64,000 bases of DNA. It comes from Burkholderia sp. Ac-20365 (lineage in GTDB: Bacteria; Pseudomonadota; Gammaproteobacteria; Burkholderiales; Burkholderiaceae). The notes under the pieces are model-generated. The model was not told the DNA's origin. It was given only the letters and a program-made list of their open reading frames with translations, and did not search any database. The translations under genes were made by a program, and so were the position numbers. Numbering within the stretch: the stretch's first letter is position 1; every line of letters starts with the position of its first letter. The DNA lies in assembly GCF_017104715.1 (NCBI RefSeq), contig NZ_JAAGPI010000026.1, positions 1 to 64,000 on the forward strand, given 5' to 3'. Positions 45,338-54,643 of this stretch are shown piece after piece.

Positions 45338-46513
45338 ATGCTGATCGACTTTTTCTACACGCTGCGCGCCGCGAAGCTGCCCGTTTCCGTGAAGGAATAT
45401 CTGACGCTGCTCGAAGCGCTGAAGGAAAGCGTGATCGCGCCGTCGCTCGACGAGTTCTACTACCTCGCGCGCATGACGCTCGTGAAGGACGAGCAGTATT
45501 TCGACAAGTTCGATCAGGCGTTCGGCGCGTATTTCAACGGCGTCGCGCAGAAGGCCGATCTCGCGCTCGATGTGCCGCTCGACTGGCTGAAAAAGAAGTT
45601 GCAACGCGATCTCAGCGCGGAAGAGAAAGCCCAGATCGAAAAGATGGGCGGCCTCGACAAGCTGATGGAGCGCCTGAAAGAACTGCTCGACGAGCAGAAA
45701 GGCCGCCACGAAGGCGGCAACAAATGGATCGGCACGGGCGGCACGTCGCCGTTCGGCAACGGCGGCTACAACCCGGAAGGCATACGTATCGGCGGGGAAT
45801 CGTCGGGAAACCGCACGGCCACCAAGGTGTGGGATCAGCGCGCATACCGCGATTACGACGATCAGGTCGAAATCGGCACGCGCAATATCAAGGTCGCACT
45901 GCGGCGTCTGCGACGCTTTGCGCGCGAAGGCGCCGCCGAAGAACTCGACCTGCCCGACACGATCCGCAGCACGGCCGCGAACGCCGGCTGGCTCGACCTG
46001 AAGATGGTGCCCGAGCGGCACAACAACGTGAAGGTGCTGATGCTGCTCGATGTGGGTGGATCGATGGACGATCACATCCGGCGCACGGAAGAGCTTTTCT
46101 CCGCCGCCAAAGCCGAGTTCAAACACCTCGAGTTCTACTACTTCCACAACTGCGTCTACGACTTCCTGTGGAAGAACAACCGGCGCCGCCATGTCGAGCG
46201 GCTGGCGACGTGGGACATGCTTCACAAGTTCACGCCTGACTACAAACTGATCTTCGTCGGCGACGCGACGATGAGCCCGTACGAAGTGCTGCAACCGGGT
46301 GGCTCGGTCGAATATAACAACGCCGAAGCGGGCGCCGTGTGGCTGCGGCGAATCGCCGACCATTTCCCGCATCACGTGTGGCTGAACCCGGAGCCGGAAG
46401 GCTTGTGGGAATATCGGCAGTCGGTGTCGGTTATACGTGAAGTGCTTGGCCACCGGATGTATCCGCTCACGCTCGCCGGCCTCGAAACGGCGATGCGCAT
46501 GCTAAGCAAGTAA
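45338..46513 (+). CDS. VWA-domain protein, CoxE-like
   Basis: A 391-residue partner of the MoxR ATPase. The N-terminal half is helical and polar; the C-terminal VWA domain has the metal site as LLDVGGSMDDH near residue 237, where the normal DxSxS reads DxGxS. This DVGGSMD form is, as far as I recall, usual in this branch of CoxE-like proteins. Pairs of MoxR and VWA proteins mature enzymes such as CO dehydrogenase or nitric oxide reductase; the client here is not known. The ATG at 45338 follows a GGAGA. Confidence 0.88.
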   Translation: MLIDFFYTLRAAKLPVSVKEYLTLLEALKESVIAPSLDEFYYLARMTLVKDEQYFDKFDQAFGAYFNGVAQKADLALDVPLDWLKKKLQRDLSAEEKAQIEKMGGLDKLMERLKELLDEQKGRHEGGNKWIGTGGTSPFGNGGYNPEGIRIGGESSGNRTATKVWDQRAYRDYDDQVEIGTRNIKVALRRLRRFAREGAAEELDLPDTIRSTAANAGWLDLKMVPERHNNVKVLMLLDVGGSMDDHIRRTEELFSAAKAEFKHLEFYYFHNCVYDFLWKNNRRRHVERLATWDMLHKFTPDYKLIFVGDATMSPYEVLQPGGSVEYNNAEAGAVWLRRIADHFPHHVWLNPEPEGLWEYRQSVSVIREVLGHRMYPLTLAGLETAMRMLSK

Positions 46514-46637
46514 AATTTCAGGTTTTCCCGCCTGCCTGACGAGCCGTGGCGCATCAGCCGCCGTGGCCGCAGCGGCATTGCGCGCGCCGCCAGGCGAGCG
46601 CCCTATTACACCTACACGCTTCACAGAGACTCGCAGG

Positions 46638-47849
46638 ATGACCTCTTCTTCCCCCAACCTCTCCCGGGCCGCGCGCACGCCGTTGCGGCCGTTCGCCGAT
46701 ACGTCACTGTCCGCCGTGGTCGCCGGTTTCGTCGCGATGATGACGGGTTACACCAGTTCGCTCGTATTGATGTTCCAGGCGGGCCGCGCCGCGCATCTGA
46801 GCGACGCGCAGATTTCGTCGTGGATCTGGGCGCTGTCGATGGGCATGGCGCTGTGCACGATCGGCCTGTCGCTGCGCTTTCGCGCGCCCATCGTGATCGC
46901 GTGGTCGACGCCGGGCGCGGCGCTGCTGGTTGCGTCGCTGCCTCACGTCGCGTATCCCGAAGCGATCGGCGCGTTCGTCGTGTGCGGGCTGCTGCTGACG
47001 CTGGTCGGCCTCACCGGCTGGTTCGACACGCTGATGAAGCGCATTCCGTCGGGCATCGCCGCCGCGCTGCTGGCGGGCATCCTGTTCGAGATCGGCATCG
47101 AGATTTTCCGCGCTGCGCAATTCCAGACAGCCCTTGTGCTGGCGATGTTCTTCACCTATCTGATCATCAAACGTGTTGCATCGCGCTATGCGATCGTCAC
47201 GACGCTCGTCGTCGGCACGGTCGTCGCGGGTGCGCTTGGGCTGCTCGATTTCAGCCGCTTTCACGTCGCGTTTGCCGTGCCCGTGCTGACGGTGCCGGCG
47301 TTCTCGCTGTCGGCGGTGATCAGCATCGGAATTCCGCTGTTCGTGGTGGCGATGGCGTCGCAGAACGTGCCGGGCATCGCCGTGCTGCGCGCAGACGGCT
47401 ACGACACGCCGTCCGCCCCGCTGATTTCGACGACGGGCGTGGCTTCGCTGTTGCTCGCGCCGTTCGGCTCGCATGGCGTGAATCTCGCGGCGATCACCGC
47501 CGCGATCTGCACGGGGCGCGAAGCACACGAAGACAAGACGAAACGCTATATGGCGGCAGTCTGGTGCGGCGTGTTCTATCTGATCGCCGGCATTTTCGGC
47601 GCCACGATCGCCGCGCTGTTCGGCTCGCTGCCGAAGGCGCTGGTGGTGTCGGTGGCCGCGCTCGCGCTGTTCGGCTCGATCATGAGCGGGCTCACCAACG
47701 CGATGCAGGACGCACGCCAGCGCGAAGCCGCGCTCGTCACGTTCATGGTGACGGCGTCGGGCCTGACGCTGCTGTCGATCGGCCCGGCGTTCTGGGGACT
47801 CGTCGCGGGACTGGTCACGCACGTCGTGCTGAACGCGCGGCGCGGCTGA
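46638..47849 (+). CDS. benE: Benzoate/H+ symporter, BenE family
   Basis: A 403-residue inner-membrane transporter with about 12 helices. The sequence fits BenE: VAGFVAMMTGYTSSLVLMFQAG at the start, STPGAALLVASLP near 94, and ASQNVPGIAVLRADGY near 245 with the conserved Asn-Val-Pro-Gly. No benzoate-degradation genes are nearby, so aromatic-acid uptake is inferred from family only. The ATG at 46638 is preferred because the family sequence starts soon after; there is only a weak AGG upstream. Confidence 0.9.
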   Translation: MTSSSPNLSRAARTPLRPFADTSLSAVVAGFVAMMTGYTSSLVLMFQAGRAAHLSDAQISSWIWALSMGMALCTIGLSLRFRAPIVIAWSTPGAALLVASLPHVAYPEAIGAFVVCGLLLTLVGLTGWFDTLMKRIPSGIAAALLAGILFEIGIEIFRAAQFQTALVLAMFFTYLIIKRVASRYAIVTTLVVGTVVAGALGLLDFSRFHVAFAVPVLTVPAFSLSAVISIGIPLFVVAMASQNVPGIAVLRADGYDTPSAPLISTTGVASLLLAPFGSHGVNLAAITAAICTGREAHEDKTKRYMAAVWCGVFYLIAGIFGATIAALFGSLPKALVVSVAALALFGSIMSGLTNAMQDARQREAALVTFMVTASGLTLLSIGPAFWGLVAGLVTHVVLNARRG

Positions 47850-47970
47850 ATGAACCTGAAAGCCACGCGCCGAAAGCCAGCGGCGCAAACCGCCTGGCGA
47901 CATGGCGCGAACCGACGGCCGGGCGACGGATTGCACGCCCCCTGTCAAACCAGCATCACTCGATCCGCCA

Positions 47971-48068
47971 TAGAATAGAAGTATCGGGCAGCGATCCACG
48001 GTAACATTTCCGGCTGCAACGTGGACACTGCGGATGACGCCGCATTGTGCCGCCTGCGTGGCGTCATC
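47971..48068 (+). promoter_or_regulatory. Candidate tal promoter and leader hairpin
   Basis: TAGAAT at 47971-47976 is a possible -10. Downstream, GATGACGCC (48033-48041) and GGCGTCATC (48060-48068) form a perfect 9-bp stem with an 18-base loop, 46 bases before the tal ATG. It could be a leader structure of tal or the terminator of benE. Confidence 0.4.
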
Positions 48069-48114
48069 ATTTCCTGGACCATGGCGCGCGTGCGCCTCGA
48101 AGCGAAGGCTCGAC

Positions 48115-49068
48115 ATGACTACTGCACTCGATCAACTCAAGCAATACACCACGGTCGTCGCGGATACCGGCGACTTCCAGCAACTCGCGCAGTACAAGCC
48201 GCAGGACGCGACGACCAACCCGTCGCTCGTCCTGAAGGCCGTGCAGAAGGACGAATACAAGCCGCTGCTCGAAAAGACCGTGCGCGATCACGCATCGAAG
48301 CCGGTCGGCGCGATCATCGACAACCTGCTGATCGCTTTCGGCACCGAAATCCTGAAGATCGTGCCGGGCCGCGTATCGACGGAAGTCGACGCGCGTCTGT
48401 CGTTCGACACGAAGGCGTCGATCGAAAAGGGCCGTGAACTCATCAAGATGTACGAGTCGCAAGGCATCGGCCGCGAGCGCGTGCTGATCAAGCTCGCGTC
48501 GACGTGGGAAGGCATCCGCGCCGCCGAAGTGCTGCAGAAGGACGGCATCCGCTGCAACATGACGCTGCTGTTCTCGCTGGCGCAAGCGGTGGCCTGCGCG
48601 GAAGCGGGCGCGCAACTGATTTCGCCGTTCGTCGGCCGCATCTACGACTGGTACAAGAAGAACGCCGGCAGCAACTGGGACGAAGCGCGCGACGGCGGCG
48701 CGAACGATCCGGGCGTGCAGTCGGTGCGCCGCATCTACGCGTACTACAAGAAGTTCGGCTACAAGACGGAAGTGATGGGCGCGAGCTTCCGCACGACCAG
48801 CCAGATTCTCGAACTGGCCGGCTGCGATCTGCTGACGATCAGCCCCGACCTGCTGCAAAAGCTGCAGGACAGCACCGACACGGTCGAGCGCAAGCTGTCG
48901 CCGGAAGCCAGCAAGGACGCCGATATCGCGCGTGTGCCGACGGACGAAGCGTCGTTCCGCTTCCTCCTCAACGACGAAGCGATGGCAACCGAGAAGCTGT
49001 CGGAAGGCATCCGCGTGTTCGCAGCGGACGCAGTCAAGCTGGAAAAGGTGATCGAAGCGCTGCGTTAA
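48115..49068 (+). CDS. tal: Transaldolase
   Basis: Transfers a dihydroxyacetone unit between sedoheptulose 7-phosphate and glyceraldehyde 3-phosphate in the pentose phosphate pathway. The 317 residues match class 1 transaldolase: DATTNPSLVLKA near 32, the Schiff-base Lys in VLIKLASTWEGIRAAE near 130, and MGASFRTTSQI near 222. GAAGG before the ATG at 48115 sets the start; the frame extends upstream but is not family-like. A strong terminator follows. Confidence 0.97.
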   Translation: MTTALDQLKQYTTVVADTGDFQQLAQYKPQDATTNPSLVLKAVQKDEYKPLLEKTVRDHASKPVGAIIDNLLIAFGTEILKIVPGRVSTEVDARLSFDTKASIEKGRELIKMYESQGIGRERVLIKLASTWEGIRAAEVLQKDGIRCNMTLLFSLAQAVACAEAGAQLISPFVGRIYDWYKKNAGSNWDEARDGGANDPGVQSVRRIYAYYKKFGYKTEVMGASFRTTSQILELAGCDLLTISPDLLQKLQDSTDTVERKLSPEASKDADIARVPTDEASFRFLLNDEAMATEKLSEGIRVFAADAVKLEKVIEALR

Positions 49069-49090
49069 AGCGGCTCGCTGAAAGAGCAGA

Positions 49091-49126
49091 AAGCGCGCGT
49101 GGCCCGCAAGGGCACGCGCGCTTTTT
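49091..49126 (+). terminator. Intrinsic terminator after tal
   Basis: AGCGCGCGTGGCCC, loop GCAA, GGGCACGCGCGCT, then TTTTTG: a long GC-rich stem with a T-run 22 bases after the tal stop. Confidence 0.85.
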
Positions 49127-49293
49127 GTTTAAGGCGTCAGTTTTGCCGCCCTGCCCGAGCGTCGCAGCACCTTTTACTTCGGTCAACACAGTTTCACATT
49201 CGATGCTTTTGCCGTGACTACAATCGTTGACACGCGAGCATTTCGCGCGAAATGAGGTATCGAGACGTATCGATCAAACGAAAGGAGACATCG

Positions 49294-49728
49294 ATGCAAG
49301 TTCAGCCCTATCTGTTTTTCAATGGCCGTTGTGAGGAAGCGCTGACGTTCTACGGCGAAAAGATCGGCGCGCAGGTGCTGTTCCAGATGCGCTTCAAGGA
49401 TGCACCGCCGAACCCGCAACAACCCATTCGCCCCGGCACCGAAGACAAGATCATGCATGCGAGCGTGCGCATTGGCGCGACGGAACTGATGGCGTCCGAC
49501 GGCAACTGCGATACGACGCCCGGCACGCACACGGGCTATGGGCTGTCGATCACCGTCGACGATCCGTCGCAAGGCGAGAAGACTTTCAACGCGATTTCGG
49601 AAGGCGGCAATGTCGTGATGCCCTGGCAGGCGACGTTCTGGAGCACGGGTTTCGGCATGGTCGTCGACAAATTCGGCGTGCTGTGGATGGTGACCAATCC
49701 GCACGAAGGCGACAAGCACCCGAGCTGA
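49294..49728 (+). CDS. VOC-fold protein, PhnB-like
   Basis: A 144-residue protein of the vicinal-oxygen-chelate superfamily, PhnB/glyoxalase-like subgroup. It opens QVQPYLFFNGRCEEALTFYGEKIGA and has PWQATFWSTGFGMVVDKFGVLWMV near 110-133, both typical. AAAGGAGA before the ATG at 49294 is a strong ribosome-binding site. Catalytic activity of PhnB-like proteins is mostly unknown. It ends 4 bases from the stop of the convergent FUSC gene. Confidence 0.88.
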   Translation: MQVQPYLFFNGRCEEALTFYGEKIGAQVLFQMRFKDAPPNPQQPIRPGTEDKIMHASVRIGATELMASDGNCDTTPGTHTGYGLSITVDDPSQGEKTFNAISEGGNVVMPWQATFWSTGFGMVVDKFGVLWMVTNPHEGDKHPS

Positions 49729-49732
49729 TTCG

Positions 49733-50902
49733 TCACCCGCTTTTCGCCAACTCGCGCGCACCGCCTTCAATGTTCCAGTTCCGCTCGCTCGCCGCGAGCA
49801 GTACGCGCATACGCTCCACCTGCTCCGCGAAGCGTTGCGAAAGCCAGACCGGCCCCTGTAAATCAGGGGTCATTTCTTTGCAGGGCGTCGGCGCGCCCTG
49901 CTCCGCCTGCTGCGTCGCTGCATCCGGCATCCTGAACTGCGTCGTGCCCGCGAAGCGCAACGCCCGCGCCGCGCCGAGCAGCGTCATGCGCACCGCGTTC
50001 GCGTCCTCGCCGCACTGCTGTGCGAAATCGTCGCGCAGTTCGGGATGCGCAAGCGTGCCTGTCGACAGCATTTCGAGCGCGCTCAGCATCGAACGATGCA
50101 GACGCTGGATCTCGTCGAGCTTCGCAATGGGCACATCGATCTCTTTCGCCACCGACGGCATCAGCGAGCGCAACTGCACGAGCCGCTTGCCCATGCGAAT
50201 GAATGTGGCAACCTGTTCGTCGGAACCGATCGGCACGCCCGACGTCATTCGCGTATAGACGCGCGCGCATTCGCGCAGGTTGTCGGCGAGCAGATAGCGC
50301 CACGAATACGTTGCATGCAACGGCAGCGCGAACGAAAAAGCCAGTGCGATCACGATACCGATCAGCACATTCAGCGTGCGCCAGAGACCGGTGTCGATCA
50401 TGTTGTCGCCGTGACCCGCGACGATGCACATCGTGATCGCCGTCAGCAGCGCGACGTAACCCGCGGCGCCGATCGCGAACCACGCGCAGATGGCCGCAAT
50501 CACCGACATCAGCACGTACGTGAGCGCGAGCGAATCGAACAGGTTCTGTTGCAGGATCAGCGCAAGCCCGAGCGCCGCGCCGAGCAGCGTGCCCGCCGCG
50601 CGTTCGGCCGCTTTCTTGCGGATATTGCCGTGATGCTGCAAGCCGCCGATCACCACCACCAGCGTCACCGACGCCCAGATGCCATGCGGAATGTCGATAC
50701 CCGTGGTCGCGAGAATCGACACGAGCATCGCGAGGCCGACGCGCAGGCTGTGGAAGAACTTCGCGTGGCGATAGCGGTAGTACGGCGACGTGACCGCGCG
50801 CACGAGCCGGCCGATACGCGTGCGGCGCGGTGCGAGACGCGCGGCGACGGCGTCGTTCGTGCCGTTGCTCGGCGGATTCGGTTGCGGGTCGTCGAGAGCC
50901 AT
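49733..50902 (-). CDS. FUSC-family membrane protein (aromatic acid exporter-like)
   Basis: A 389-residue inner-membrane protein with about six helices in residues 50-205 followed by a cytosolic helical domain. VGLAMLVSILATTGIDIPHGIWASVTLVVVIGG and RKKAAERAAGTLLGAALGLAL are typical of the fusaric acid resistance/YccC group, whose members pump out aromatic acids or act with an MFP partner. No partner gene is next to it. The ATG at 50902 starts the frame; the N-terminal 35 residues are polar. Confidence 0.85.
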   Translation of the reverse strand: MALDDPQPNPPSNGTNDAVAARLAPRRTRIGRLVRAVTSPYYRYRHAKFFHSLRVGLAMLVSILATTGIDIPHGIWASVTLVVVIGGLQHHGNIRKKAAERAAGTLLGAALGLALILQQNLFDSLALTYVLMSVIAAICAWFAIGAAGYVALLTAITMCIVAGHGDNMIDTGLWRTLNVLIGIVIALAFSFALPLHATYSWRYLLADNLRECARVYTRMTSGVPIGSDEQVATFIRMGKRLVQLRSLMPSVAKEIDVPIAKLDEIQRLHRSMLSALEMLSTGTLAHPELRDDFAQQCGEDANAVRMTLLGAARALRFAGTTQFRMPDAATQQAEQGAPTPCKEMTPDLQGPVWLSQRFAEQVERMRVLLAASERNWNIEGGARELAKSG

Positions 50903-51044
50903 CGGTTATCCCCGGTTGGGTCGGCGCGAGTTGCGAGCGCGCTTGCAGAGACAGCCACCACACGAGCATAAACGATCTCGCTACAGGAACGCAGCGTGCC
51001 CGTCCCGTCAGGACCTCAGCGCCGACAGCAGACCACCGCGCCAA

Positions 51045-51075
51045 CAAAAAAGCCCGCAGCTGTCAATGCGGGCTT
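51045..51075 (-). terminator. Intrinsic terminator after mctP
   Basis: On the - strand, AAAGCCCGCA, loop TTGACAG-like, TGCGGGCTTTTTT: a GC-rich stem followed by a T-run, 29 bases after the mctP stop at 51105. Confidence 0.85.
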
Positions 51076-51104
51076 TCGTGTCAGGCACAAACCGTCGAAC
51101 GCAA

Positions 51105-52655
51105 TCAGGCTTCGTGCACGTCCAGATAATCTTCCGGACGCGTGCGGTCTTCGGCGTGCTTCATACCGACTGCGCGGACCACGAGGCTCGCGACAACCGA
51201 CACGATCAGGTTGACGATCAGCGACCACACGGCGGCGTAACCCGGAATCGCCAGGCCGCCGATATGGATCGTGTAGATCGAACCGGCCAGCTTCAGCGAA
51301 ATCGCCATCCACGTGCCGACGGCAATACCCACCGCCCAGCCGAGCAGCAGACCGCGATAGTCGAGCACGCGCGTGTAGAGACCGAGCACGATGGCAGGCA
51401 GCGTCTGGATGATCCAGATACCGCCGAGCAGTTGCAGCTGGATCGCGTACGTCAACGGCAGGCCGAGAATGAACGCGACGGCGCCGACCTTCACGATCAG
51501 CGACACCAGCTTGGCGATGTTCGTCTCCTGCTCGTGCGACATGTTGCGGTTCACGAACTCCTTGTGGATGTTGCGCGTGTACAGATTCGCTGCTGCAATC
51601 GACATGATCGCGGCGGGCACCAGCGCGCCGATGCCGATCGCCGCGAACGCGACGCCGACGAACCACGACGGGAAGAAGTGCAGGAACAGCGCGGGCACCG
51701 CGAAGTTCGGACCGAACGCCTTGAAGTACGGCGCGAATTCCGGCATGTCCTTCACGCCAGCCGCCAGCGCCATGAAGCCGAGCAGCGCGAGCAGACCGAG
51801 CACCAGCGAGTACGCGGGCAGCATCGCCATGTTGCGACGGATCGTGTTGCCCGACGACGACGACAGAACCGCCGTGATCGAGTGCGGATACAGGAACAGC
51901 GCGAGCGCCGATCCCATCGCCAGCGTCGCGTACGCGCTATAGCCGTTCAGACTCGATACGTCGGGTGCCTTGAGCAGCAGCTTGGCAGGCGGCACCGCGC
52001 TGAAGATATGGCCGAAGCCGCCCAGTTGCGGCGGAATCACGATGATCGCGGCGGCGATCGTGATGTAGATCAGCACATCCTTGACGACCGCGATCATCGC
52101 CGGCGCGCGCAGACCCGACGTGTACGTGTAGGCGGCGAGAATCGCGAACGCGATGATCAGCGGCAGATCGCCGACGAAACCCTTCGTGTCGAACCCGAGC
52201 GCACCGATCACCACTTCGATACCGACCAGTTGCAGCGCGATGTACGGCATCGTCGCGACGATGCCCGTCACGGCGACGGCAAGCGCGAGCATGCGGCTGC
52301 CGTAGCGCGCGCTGACGAAGTCGGCGGACGTGACGTAGCCTTGACGCTTCGAGATGCTCCACAGCTTCGGGAACACGACGAACGCGAACGGATAGATCAG
52401 GATCGTATAGGGCAGCGCGAAGAAACCCGTTGCGCCTGCACCGAATACGAGCGCGGGGACGGCGATGAACGTGTACGCGGTGTAGAGGTCGCCACCCAGC
52501 AGGAACCACGTGACGATCGTGCCAAAGCGGCGGCCGCCGAGGCCCCACTCTTCGAGATGGGCGAGATCGCCTTTACGCCAGTGCGCAGCAATGAAGCCGA
52601 GAATCGTGACGCCGATGAAGAACAGAACAAAAACGAAGGTTGCAGTTGCATTCAT
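51105..52655 (-). CDS. mctP: Monocarboxylate/solute:sodium symporter (MctP-like)
   Basis: A 516-residue transporter of the solute:sodium symporter family with about 13-14 helices. In related bacteria MctP takes up lactate, pyruvate, propionate or alanine. Typical segments are LEEWGLGGRRFGTIVTWFLLGGDLYTAYTF near 35, YIALQLVGIEVVIGALG near 140 and FLYPHSITAVLSSSSGNTIRRN near 260. The start overlaps the stop of the DUF3311 gene by four bases (ATGA at 52652-52655), the normal pairing for this transporter type. The substrate is inferred from family only. Confidence 0.88.
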   Translation of the reverse strand: MNATATFVFVLFFIGVTILGFIAAHWRKGDLAHLEEWGLGGRRFGTIVTWFLLGGDLYTAYTFIAVPALVFGAGATGFFALPYTILIYPFAFVVFPKLWSISKRQGYVTSADFVSARYGSRMLALAVAVTGIVATMPYIALQLVGIEVVIGALGFDTKGFVGDLPLIIAFAILAAYTYTSGLRAPAMIAVVKDVLIYITIAAAIIVIPPQLGGFGHIFSAVPPAKLLLKAPDVSSLNGYSAYATLAMGSALALFLYPHSITAVLSSSSGNTIRRNMAMLPAYSLVLGLLALLGFMALAAGVKDMPEFAPYFKAFGPNFAVPALFLHFFPSWFVGVAFAAIGIGALVPAAIMSIAAANLYTRNIHKEFVNRNMSHEQETNIAKLVSLIVKVGAVAFILGLPLTYAIQLQLLGGIWIIQTLPAIVLGLYTRVLDYRGLLLGWAVGIAVGTWMAISLKLAGSIYTIHIGGLAIPGYAAVWSLIVNLIVSVVASLVVRAVGMKHAEDRTRPEDYLDVHEA

Positions 52656-52879
52656 CGTGCGCCCCCTTTCGAGCGGGTCTTGGTCTTGAAGTACACGAGC
52701 GCCGTGATCACCGCGCTGATCAGCACCCACAGGAGCTGATACCAGTAGAAGAACGGGAAGTCGAACAGCACGGGTTCGATCTTGTTGTAGGACGGCACCC
52801 AGATCATCGCGATCCAGGGTAACAGCAACAGCCACAGCCAGTGCTTGCTGGCCTTGTTGGCGTCGGCGTCGTGAGCCAT
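52652..52879 (-). CDS. DUF3311 small membrane partner of MctP
   Basis: A 75-residue protein with two membrane helices (WLWLLLLPWIAMIWVP and FYWYQLLWVLISAVITALVYF) and a basic tail, matching DUF3311. Such proteins accompany solute:sodium symporters, much like small subunits of the acetate and pantothenate carriers. AGAGGAG before the ATG at 52879 sets the start, and overlap with mctP suggests coupled translation. Confidence 0.9.
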   Translation of the reverse strand: MAHDADANKASKHWLWLLLLPWIAMIWVPSYNKIEPVLFDFPFFYWYQLLWVLISAVITALVYFKTKTRSKGGAR

Positions 52880-53255
52880 GACGTCTCCTCTTACCTTTTA
52901 TTGAATTGTGTCCCCGCGTCTGGCGGGCAGATGGACCCGGCTGCGGATAGCAGGCTGGGCGCCCCGAAAGCATCGAAAGAGTATCGGAGCGGCGAACGAC
53001 CGGTCAAGCAGGGCTGACCCTAGACGCAACAGTGTTGTCAATAGGCGAAACGTCGCAGAGTGTGAGATCGGGCACGAAAGCAGAGAGGTCCGCTGCTTCG
53101 TTGAGATGCGCGGCGCGATGCCGGCTGAATGGAGGGTTGACTGCCGTTCCGCAAGGCCGCCATGCCGGCTGGGGCATGGCGGTTGCGCGGACGCGCGGGC
53201 GTTGCACCAGCGCGGGGCTTATTGCTTGTGGATCAGTCTTATGATCCGATGCGCG
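52880..53255 (-). promoter_or_regulatory. Intergenic region upstream of DUF3311-mctP
   Basis: About 375 bases with no credible gene. CAACAGTGTTG at 53027-53037 is a near-perfect palindrome that overlaps a - strand TTGACA (53041-53036), but no matching -10 is seen. A hairpin CCGCCATGCC/GGCATGGCGG at 53157-53182 lies downstream of the aminopropyltransferase-like gene and may end its transcript. Confidence 0.35.
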
Positions 53256-54173
53256 TCAGATCGCGAACGTGTCCTTCTGGCCGGTCGTTTCCTGCAAGCC
53301 TTTGACCCATTTGCGCGCGGGCAGCGCGAGCTTGGCTTCGATCAGCTTCGCGCGTTCCAGCAACTGCGCGAACGGCACGTCGATTGCCGGACCCGAGAAC
53401 GCAATCGCGATGCGGTTGCCGTCATGCACTTCGGGCAGCGCGACCACGCGGCCATCGAACGCTTCGTTCAGGCGCTTCATGTTGCGCACGAAGCTCGGAT
53501 GATCGCCGAACAGATTGACCGTGACGATGCCCGCTTGCGTCAGGCACGCGCGCGCGGCGCGGTAGAACGCGACGCTGTCGAGCACCGGACCGCGCGCCGT
53601 CGCGTCGTACAGATCGATCTGCAATGCGCCGATCGTGCCGTGGTTCGCGGCGTCGTTGACGAATTCCCAGGCGTCGGTTTCGCGAATGGTGAGGCGCGCG
53701 TCGTCGGCGGGCAGGCTGAACATGGTGCGCGCCGCGATCACGACAGCCGGATTCAGTTCGACCGCTTCGACGTGCGCGCGCTTCAGGAAGCGATGCGCGA
53801 ACTTGGTGAGCGAGCCGGTGCCGAGGCCGAGCTGCACGAGGCGATCCGGTGTTTCGAGGAACAGCAGCCACGCCATCATCTGCTGCGCGTATTCGAGTTC
53901 GATGTGATCGGGCTTCGACAGACGCATCGCGCCTTGCACCCACTCCGTGCCGAAATGCAGATAGCGCACGCCGCCTTCTTCCGAGAACGTCACGGGCGCG
54001 AAGCGCGGCTTGCGCGGCGCTTCGATCAGCGATGCTTTCGCGACGTCGCTGAAGTCGTCTTCGTCACGCGACGCACGCGTCTTTGCGCGCGAGATGGAGT
54101 GCTTCGGTGCAGCGGACTGCCTGTTGCGGAAAGCACGCGCCTCGGCCGAAGCGCGCTTGATCAGTTTCGTCAT
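53256..54173 (-). CDS. Spermidine synthase-like aminopropyltransferase/methyltransferase
   Basis: A 305-residue protein with the Rossmann fold of the spermidine synthase group. Visible are RLVQLGLGTGSLTKFAHRF near 110, VEAVELNPAVVIAARTMF near 138 and IGALQIDLYDATARGPVL near 183. The first 60 residues are basic and poorly ordered, and key polyamine-binding segments are not obvious, so true polyamine synthesis is uncertain. Its ATG overlaps the stop of the upstream deoxyinosine glycosylase gene by four bases (54170-54173), so they are co-translated. Confidence 0.8.
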   Translation of the reverse strand: MTKLIKRASAEARAFRNRQSAAPKHSISRAKTRASRDEDDFSDVAKASLIEAPRKPRFAPVTFSEEGGVRYLHFGTEWVQGAMRLSKPDHIELEYAQQMMAWLLFLETPDRLVQLGLGTGSLTKFAHRFLKRAHVEAVELNPAVVIAARTMFSLPADDARLTIRETDAWEFVNDAANHGTIGALQIDLYDATARGPVLDSVAFYRAARACLTQAGIVTVNLFGDHPSFVRNMKRLNEAFDGRVVALPEVHDGNRIAIAFSGPAIDVPFAQLLERAKLIEAKLALPARKWVKGLQETTGQKDTFAI

Positions 54174-54643
54174 GTGAGGATGTCGTTCCAGAGAAGCAAT
54201 TTTTGGTCGAACGAGAGCATAGCATTGGCGGGACTGGAGGACGGCAGCACCAGCGTTTCGTAGCCCGCTTCGGCAATCACGGGGGCAAAGCGCCCTGCCG
54301 TCTTGCCGTTGAAGCACACCTTTTTCAGCTTCGGTGCGTACTCGCGGAACGACGCGAAGTCGTTTGGGGTTGCATTGCGGATCGCTACGTCGAGACTGCC
54401 CTCGCGCGTGCACGCGGCCAGCACGTCCCACACGCCGATGCCATGTTTCAGCACGCGTTCGAGCCGCGTCGGGTAATCGAGCTCCGGCAACGGCTCGCCG
54501 ATCACCGCGCCAAGCAGACGCCAGAACTGGTTGCGCGGATGCGCGTAGTACTGCGTCGCCTGCAACGATGCTTCGCCGGGAAAGCTCCCGAGTATCAGCG
54601 TGTGCGTGCTCTCGGCGACGACGGGTGGAAAGCCGCGCAACAT
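54170..54643 (-). CDS. DNA-deoxyinosine glycosylase (Mug/UDG superfamily)
   Basis: A 157-residue base-excision repair glycosylase that is expected to remove hypoxanthine from deaminated DNA. LILGSFPGEASLQATQYYAH and HPRNQFWRLLGAVIG form the active-site region of this UDG family, and NGKTAGRFAP plus LPSSSPANAML give the second motif. Its ATG shares one base with the ubiC stop (TGATG at 54641-54645), and its own stop overlaps the next gene, so the three are a tightly packed unit. It is unrelated to its neighbours by function. Confidence 0.88.
   Translation of the reverse strand: MLRGFPPVVAESTHTLILGSFPGEASLQATQYYAHPRNQFWRLLGAVIGEPLPELDYPTRLERVLKHGIGVWDVLAACTREGSLDVAIRNATPNDFASFREYAPKLKKVCFNGKTAGRFAPVIAEAGYETLVLPSSSPANAMLSFDQKLLLWNDILT

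Noticed and set aside
46704..48116. 470-codon - strand open frame opposite benE
   Set aside because: Antisense shadow rich in Arg, His and Gln.
50790..52739. 649-codon + strand open frame opposite mctP
   Set aside because: Antisense to a transporter with clear membrane segments; no ribosome-binding site or domain.
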